Assembly (NCBI RefSeq): GCF_034190915.1
Contig: NW_026947489.1
Span: 57,164,001 to 57,228,000 of the forward strand
Reading direction: 5' to 3'
Source: Cavia porcellus
Lineage: Eukaryota > Chordata > Mammalia > Rodentia > Caviidae
Length of the DNA: 64,000 nt
Both the position numbers and the translations under genes were made by a program. Below, piece after piece: positions 57,900 to 64,000 of the stretch; the stretch's first letter is position 1; every line of letters starts with the position of its first letter. The notes below the pieces were generated by a model. That model was not told the DNA's origin. It was given only the letters and a program-made list of their open reading frames with translations, and ran no database searches.

Positions 57900-58850
57900 G
57901 TTGTTTTCTAACAAGGGGATAATGGTATAGTTTGGGGTCAGGGGACAAAGACTGTCTCCTGGGGAGAGTTTTTCCCACAGCTTTCCCTGACAGGAGTAGC
58001 CAAAGACCATCAGTTCTACTCTGACTCTTTTCAGAGGAGTGTTAATTGACTGAATGCTCCCTCTGGGGTGGGGAGGAGTTGCATGCTGGATACCAGGGAG
58101 CCCACTAACAATTAGAAAAGCCAGAGGTCACCTGCTTGCAGGTGATGACCGTGCAACACCCAGAGGAGAGTGAGAGGGGAGGGCTCCTTCTGCCTGCTGA
58201 GATCCTGGTGCACTGGTGGAACCTGAATATAGTCTTGAAGTTGAGATTCCAGCCACTGTCGGGACGGACACCCAGAACAGCTTTCTGCACAGACTGGGAT
58301 ACTGCAAGATCCTCCACAGAGGGGGCATCTGGAGGACTCCCAGGACAATCCTGGGGAGGGGTGGGGCTGCAAGGCAGATTCCCAGGATGGGGTGGCCAGA
58401 GGGAGACAGCTGGATGGATCACCTAGTGATGCATTGCACATGGTACAGTGGTGACATAGGACCCCTGACCAATCCAAATAACATAAGAGAAATAGAGCTG
58501 CCAGTTCACTAGGTGTCTGACACGCCAAGCTGGTGTTCTTTCAAAGCAAAGAATAAATTCTATGAACAGAGGTAAGAGTATTTCCTGAGAGGAAGGAAGT
58601 TTCTAAGAGAGGAAGCAGGGGGTCCCGAGTGAGTAACCCAGGCCACCCCACTTCTCAAGGGAGTTTTATAGAATAAAACCACCAGGTAGGGTGGACTCAG
58701 GGTGGAACAAAACTATAGTTAACTAACAAGATTCCAAGGAGAGTCACTTACGTAACACTGACCCAGTGGGAAATCACAAAGTGGTAGAAGGGGGAACAAA
58801 ACCATGACCAGTCAGAGTACGACCACAATTGAGTGCAGTCACCTAACAGT
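57900..58850. other. SINE-free stretch without recognised gene
   Basis: Nearly 1 kb with no recognised exon or repeat. Open frames on both strands (for example 58112-58528) have no recognisable domain. Confidence 0.45.
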
Positions 58851-58854
58851 TTTG

Positions 58855-59220
58855 TTTTGTTTATGAGACAGGGTCTCACCACGTAGCCCAGGCTGGCCTC
58901 AGCCTCCTGAGTGCTGGGATGATGTTTGCTACCATGCCCAGCTTGCTTAGGTAATTTTGATGAAATGGCGATCAAATGGGAGAAGTAAATCAAGTAGCAG
59001 GCACCGTGGAGAACTCTCTTGGAAGGGGCGGGTCAGGAAGGGTTTGGTTGTCCACCCAAGGTGTGAGACGCCTGTTGGGAATATCAGTCGCTGTGGTTCA
59101 TCCCCAGGGAAAGCACAGGGTGTAGTCTTTTTTTTTTTAATCCATACCGGAGATCGAACTCACAAGTGCCTGCTTGCAAGGCAGGCGCTAATGCCACTGA
59201 GCTAAATCCCCAGCCCCAGG
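58855..59220 (-). mobile_element. inverted B1 and inverted ID
   Basis: B1 at 58862-58945; ID at 59128-59217 ending 'gctaaatccccagcccc'. Confidence 0.85.
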
Positions 59221-59474
59221 GGTATAATAGTCTTTTCTCTATCTTGAGGCCTGACCTTCAGTGAAGGCTCTAAGCACAGCTGTCTTCTGCATTGACCTCT
59301 CAAGGGCTCGACCCTAAGTAAAACACTTATTTACTGTCTAAGTAAATAAAGGGAGCTGTCTATGCCAGGGTTCCCCTGACTGGATTAATGCTGCTGGGAA
59401 GGCGAAGCGCCCCCTGGAGGACAAGGGACCTCTGAATCCTATTTCAGCAGGTTTGGCAAACTATATAGAAGCAC

Positions 59475-59825
59475 CTGTGTGATCTTAGGGCTCGAGAGGC
59501 TTAGGCAGGAGGGTTGCTGGTTTTGAGCTCAGCCTGAGCAATGTGGCGTCTTCCTGAGAGCTTTTTTTTTTTTTTTTTTTTTTTTTGTCTTTTTGAGACA
59601 GGGTCTCGCTATGCAGTTCGGGCTGGCCTTGAGCTCACTTTGTAGCCCAGGCTGGTCTTGAATTCGCAACGATCCTCCTGCCTCAGCCTCCCAAGTGCTG
59701 GGATTACAGGCATGAGCCACCATGCCCGGCTCCAAGAACTTATCTTAAAAAATAAAAATAATCTTAAAAGGCTGAGGGTGTAGCTTAGTGCTAAGGCCTT
59801 GGGTTCAGTCACCAGTGTTTTTTGT
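59475..59825. mobile_element. B1 scrap, full inverted B1, ID scrap
   Basis: Forward B1 remnant 59475-59550, well-preserved inverted B1 59560-59732, ID-like piece 59770-59815. Confidence 0.8.
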
Positions 59826-60159
59826 GGGGTATGTGTGACATCTTAGAAAAACTACTAAAAGTAGGCATGATGGTGCCGCTCAGGAAGCAGAGAGCTGGCA
59901 TGGTGGTGCACACCCGTCATCCCAGTATTACAGGCAGCTAAACTGGATAGAAATATTACAAGTAGTCAGATAGGGCCGGGCCCTGGAAGGAGCCAGTGCA
60001 AAGAACGAATAGCTTGCAGGCTGGACCTCAACACAAAAGACAAATCAAATGCACCCACACCCTAAGGGTAAACATCAGGGATTGATACATACATATATAT
60101 ATTTTGTTGTTGTTGTTGTTGTTGTTGTTGTTTGGTACCAGGCTCAAACTCAGGACCTT

Positions 60160-60490
60160 GTACTTCCCTATTGGATCCCGATTTAATCAATCTTACCTGA
60201 GCAGTTATACTCATTTACCATAGTTCTGTTCCACCTCGTGCCCACCTTGCAACTTCTCATTTTTCCACACTTTGGACCCGCCTCACCTTGTGGTTTTGCT
60301 CTACAAAAGTCCCTAGAAAAGATAGTCTCTGGCAACCCTCAAGGACCCCTTCTGTCTCTCTTTCAGACAGCTTTTCTTTTTCCCAATAAATACATTCTGC
60401 TCTTATCCTCTGTTGTTCCTAAAATTCATTTTTTGATTTTAGAGAACACTTGTACCAGACATCTATTAGGTTGGGAGTTTCTTTTCCCTT
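60160..60490 (+). mobile_element. LTR-like segment B
   Basis: Same ordered words as segment A: 'caccttgtggttttgctcta', 'ccttctgtctctctttcaga', AATAAA near 60386, 'accagacatctattaggttg'. Diverged sister copy, non-coding. A TTG trinucleotide repeat (60103-60131) lies just before it. Confidence 0.6.
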
Positions 60491-60494
60491 TATC

Positions 60495-60860
60495 ACCAGC
60501 ACTCAGGAGGCTGAAGCAGGAGAATTACCGAGAGTTTGAAACCAGCCTGGGTTACAAAGTGAGCTCATGGCCAACCTGAACTGCATAGTGAAACCCTGTC
60601 TCAAAGACCAAAACAAAAAAAAAAAGAGGAAGCAGAGGATTTCAAGTGTTAGGCCAGCCTGGAGAATGTAATGACACCCTGTCTCAAAATAAATAAAAAG
60701 AGCTGAGGGGCCAGGGATTCAGCTCAGTGGCATGAGTGCCTGCCTTGCAAGCACACGGTTGTGAGTTTGACCTCCAGCATCAAAAAGAAAAAAAAAGAGC
60801 TGACGATGTAGTTCAGTGGCAGAGCATGTGCCCAGCATGCTCCGTGAAAACTTGGGGGAC
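60495..60860 (+). mobile_element. B1 fragments and ID element
   Basis: B1 at 60495-60622, second B1 piece at 60632-60690, ID at 60712-60785, and a further ID-like scrap at 60800-60845. Confidence 0.75.
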
Positions 60861-60864
60861 AGAA

Positions 60865-61360
60865 TTTGGTGGAAGAAAAAGGTTTATTGCTCTGTAGTAG
60901 ACTGGGGGCCTCCTGGTTGCCTCTCATCTCTGTCCCCTTGAAGTGATACAGGGAGACAGGGAAGAGGGGTGTCACCTTCAGACAGCTCTCATCCTCGATT
61001 CATAGAGGCTTCCTATCAGAAATTAGAATGCAACAAGGCTGGGTTGCTAATGACCAGGAAATTGGGAGGAGGCAGCTCCATCAAAAACATTATTTCTCTC
61101 CCTAGGGAGAAGAACCATTCCAGAGTCACAGCTGGGAGGGAAGAAAAAGTCAGTCACACTTGCAAGAATTCACTTCTCCAAGAAAGAGAGAGAACAAGGG
61201 CTGAAACTGTATTTAATGAGCTAATAGCCCAGAGTCAAAGTTTCCCAAAACTGATGAAAGCCATGAAATTCAGAAAGTCTGTGACTAATATGGACAAACA
61301 CAAAGAGGGACACACTTCCTCCTGAAAAGCAAGGACTGAGGTAGAATCCCAAAAGAAACC
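60865..61360. other. no feature recognised
   Basis: The 118-codon open frame at 60969-61325 (+) resembles no protein I know and has no obvious promoter or start context. Confidence 0.45.
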
Positions 61361-61364
61361 AGGA

Positions 61365-61510
61365 GAGCCAGAGGTGGTGGTATGTGCCTGTCAGCCCAGC
61401 ACTCAGGCCGAGGAAGGAGGATTGCCACAAGCTCAAGGTCAGTTTGGGCCACATAGTAAGTTCAAGGCCAGGCCAAACTACAGAGCAAGAAAATATAATA
61501 ATAACAATAA
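61365..61510 (+). mobile_element. B1 SINE
   Basis: 'gccagaggtggtggtatgtg' to 'cagagcaagaaaatataata'. Confidence 0.8.
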
Positions 61511-61739
61511 TGATAAAAAGTACTAGGAAAAAAGCCCCTTTGAGTTCCAGGATTGTCAGGTGACCCCAGAAACAGTGAAACCAGAAGCCAAGAGGATCAG
61601 TATCTTCAATGTGCTAAAGAAACTGCAGATTTAAGTAAAATGCCCCAAAACTTTAAGTGACAAGTTCCATTAAGAGGACAGGGATGGCTGTAAGGTGGCT
61701 CCTGTTTGCCAGCAGAGTCTCAGCTCAGCACCTAGGCTG

Positions 61740-62110
61740 GCCTTGGAGAATGTGAAATGTCATAAAAGAGATAAAATAGGACCAGGAACCCTGCAGGTCC
61801 CTAGATACTGGAGCCACCCCAAAATTTACGTTGGACATCTCAGGGATTCTGCCCACGGAGGTGCAAGACAGCCGGAAAACTCTGAGCTCAGATGTTTGTT
61901 AACATCTTCCCGCCCGATGTTCCTTGCTTTCTTTCAACTCCTATTTTTTAAAAAAGCCCGCTTCTCTCTGTTCCCCACAGATGGCCTTGTTCCCCTTCGT
62001 CTGCCTGGCCCCGGGTATTAAAGCCAATGTCTTGTTGCTTTCACAGAAGCCTGGCCAGTGGTCTCGGCCTCACATGGGAACCCGAGAGACAGAGAGGAGA
62101 AGTTGCTTTT
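61740..62110 (+). mobile_element. LTR-like segment C
   Basis: 'tgttccccacagatggcctt ... ccgggtattaaagccaatgt' and 'tctcggcctcacatgggaac' give a polyadenylation-bearing LTR 3' half of another family. Boundaries are uncertain, and no viral gene is present. Confidence 0.4.
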
Positions 62111-63100
62111 CTGTGGGGATCTCCAGTCCTCTCCCCAGCCTCCTGCCAGTGAGACCCCTTGGCGACATCAGGCCCTCAGACCTCACCTTCCACAGCTCTG
62201 GCTGCTCCGGCCCTGCCAGCTCTCGCTGGGCATTTCAGCTCAGGTCAGCGCCCCACCCGTCTCTCTCCTCCCCTTTTTTTCTCCCTGCTTGCCCTTTATT
62301 TTCCTCCATAAAGTCAGAGAGAGGTTCAGCCTTCTTTTCATGCTCATTAAACTTGAGTGCTGGTCTTGAAAAGTGCTCCCAGGAAGGCTGCTTCCCTTTC
62401 GTGTCTGACTGGTCACAGAGACACTTGTCTTGCTCAGCTGCTCACACTGCAGGTCCCAGCCCGAGACATCCACCCACCCGGAGACACGGCTGCTCCACTG
62501 TGCACTCTCTGTACCCCAGTGGGAACCCCCATCCTCAGTTCCCAACTCCTCCCCTCAGGTTTGCCTCCTGCAAAATCTCAGACCTGTCTGTCTCTCTCCT
62601 GTCCTGAAACCCAAATGGCTTATAGTTTCTGTAACGCAGTGTGGCCACGTGATAAACTGGACAATAAATCTCAGCGGCCTGTCCACAGTGTGCTTGGTAT
62701 TTCCATTTTGAGAGATCTGGATAATTACCGTTGCAAGCTGAAGACAGGCTGAAGTGACTTACGTTTGTGCTTTCCTCACACTCCAAAGTGTTCCTCACCG
62801 CTCCTGTGTCCTTCATGTGATGCCTCCCAAATTCTCCTTGGCCTTCCATCCCTGTCCCCTCCAGCTCCCTCCTGTGCCAATTCCTGCCTGTCCAAGGGCC
62901 CTGCTGACTTGGCTCTTCCTTGGCACCCTCCTGTCCTACCCCCAGTGGAGCAACTTCCGGGCTCTCTGTTTCTCCTAGGGCCCTGCTGGCCACATCCCTG
63001 CAGCTGAGCCTCCGGTCGGGTCGACCCAAAACCAGCACCTTTTTCAGTCTTCTGACCTCACCTGGGATGACCTCATTCTCTGTCTCTCTGTCCGTCCGTC
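62110..63100. other. SINE-free stretch without recognised gene
   Basis: About 1 kb, C/T-rich. Overlapping open frames have no recognisable domain. The next gene expected from human gene order, NUB1, is not seen before the window ends. Confidence 0.45.
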
Positions 63101-63102
63101 TG

Positions 63103-63158
<56 letters not shown>
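63080..63158. repeat. (TC)n microsatellite
   Basis: About 55 bp of near-pure CT at 63105-63158, preceded by CTGTC/CCGTC units. Confidence 0.95.
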
Positions 63159-63159
<1 letters not shown>

Positions 63160-63161
<2 letters not shown>

Positions 63162-63655
63162 CCTGAGGAGTAGGAGCAGGTTTGGGCTTTTGCTCAGGCT
63201 TCAGTGTGCACCACAGGCACCTTGAACCTGACCTTCAGGAGGGAGCTGCTGCTGTCCCCTGGGTCAACCCACACTGGAGCTTTAATCAGCTAGATGAGCA
63301 CAGACCGGCTCTGCTTGGAGGAGCCCCAAAGGGCTCCACAAGGCAGCACACAGGGTGGTCAGTTATGACAGGTTTAAGAAATCACCCAAACAAAAGATGA
63401 AAATCAGCTCAATTTGTATCCGCATTATACGGCCCTGGGCCCAGAAGGCCCACAAGGCCAACCGATTTTAAATGCATTGATTACCCATCTGATCCAGATC
63501 TTTAGAAAAAGCTGCAGAAACTGGAAGCAGGCCCTCAAACCCACAGCAGGAGTTAGTTAATTTGGCATTCAAAGTTTTTAATAATAGGAATCAAGGTGCC
63601 CACAAACAACGCCTTTCTGAGTTTAGTTGTTTGCCTCCACTGTAAGAAACCCACA
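63160..63655. other. no feature recognised
   Basis: Unique-looking sequence. No exon or repeat recognised. Confidence 0.45.
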
Positions 63656-63657
63656 GC

Positions 63658-63778
63658 TGCCAGGCATGGTGGCTCACACCTGTCTGTAATCCCAGAACTG
63701 GCTGAGGCAGGAGGATCCAGGAGGATCTCTGGGAGTTCAAGGCCAGCCTGAACTTCACAGCCAAACCCTATCTCAGAA

Positions 63779-63855
<77 letters not shown>

Positions 63856-63856
63856 A
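63658..63856 (+). mobile_element. B1 SINE with (CA)n(GAAA)n tail
   Basis: B1 at 63658-63780, CA run 63781-63813, then GAAA repeats to 63856. The following 'cccacagcta' repeats the sequence before the element (cccacagctg), a likely target duplication. Confidence 0.88.
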
Positions 63857-64000
63857 ACCCACAGCTATAAGCTGGACTGAAGTCCTAGTCAACCACCAGG
63901 GGTGCCACCAGGGCTCCCCAATACAAGGGTGCACCTCCAGGATTATCCTTCAGATGCCCCCAGGCTGGCCACTGGGATAAGGAATCCCCGCAGCCCAGGT

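Noticed and set aside
61924..62607. 227-codon open frame as a possible NUB1 or other coding exon
   Set aside because: It begins in LTR-like sequence, shows no known domain, and has no matching splice structure.

Overview
This is a 64 kb piece of a mammalian nuclear genome, almost certainly from a rodent. The repeats show this: dozens of B1-type (7SL-derived) SINEs carrying the internal duplication around 'ctacatagtgagttcaaggc', and dozens of tRNA-derived ID-type SINEs ('gctggggatttagctcag...'). Decayed L1 copies, MIR fossils and LTR remnants are also present. The ID consensus does not look like mouse or rat, so a non-murine rodent is likely, but the species cannot be fixed from the sequence alone. 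The gene pair is recognisable by protein content as the CHPF2 - SMARCD3 neighbourhood (human 7q36.1 by general knowledge).

Layout. (1) 1-3.8 kb, + strand: the last three coding exons and 3'UTR of CHPF2, a Golgi chondroitin-synthesis protein; its first coding exon lies upstream of the window. (2) 3.9-12.8 kb, - strand: SMARCD3 (BAF60C), a subunit of the SWI/SNF (BAF) chromatin remodelling complex. All 13 coding exons of the 483-residue form can be placed with consensus splice sites and consistent phase, and they sum to exactly 483 codons. The first exon sits in a strong CpG island (about 12.4-13.6 kb). CHPF2 and SMARCD3 converge tail to tail with about 110 bp between their polyadenylation sites. 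(3) 12.8-32.5 kb: the long upstream intron of SMARCD3. At 29,786-29,824 (-) lies an alternative first coding exon (13 codons) giving a 470-residue form. At about 32.3-32.5 kb is a candidate non-coding first exon and promoter, next to a 28-base G run and a purine-rich minisatellite of about 1.4 kb. (4) 32.5-64 kb: no protein-coding exon that I can support. It is repeat-rich intergenic DNA with two old L1 ORF2 fragments (35.3-37.6 and 38.7-40.4 kb), a MaLR-like LTR between them, three more LTR-like segments near 57.4, 60.3 and 61.9 kb, and a repeat family I do not recognise at 51.8-52.1 and 54.5-55.25 kb.

The two genes have unrelated jobs: matrix glycosaminoglycan synthesis and chromatin remodelling in muscle, heart and neural lineages. 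Nothing suggests an operon-like relation. The most interesting material is regulatory and structural: the alternative SMARCD3 promoters, the higher-order minisatellite beside the distal one, a 102-bp near-perfect inverted repeat at 23.6/24.7 kb, an AT-rich conserved-element candidate at 8.95-9.19 kb, and the unidentified repeat family.
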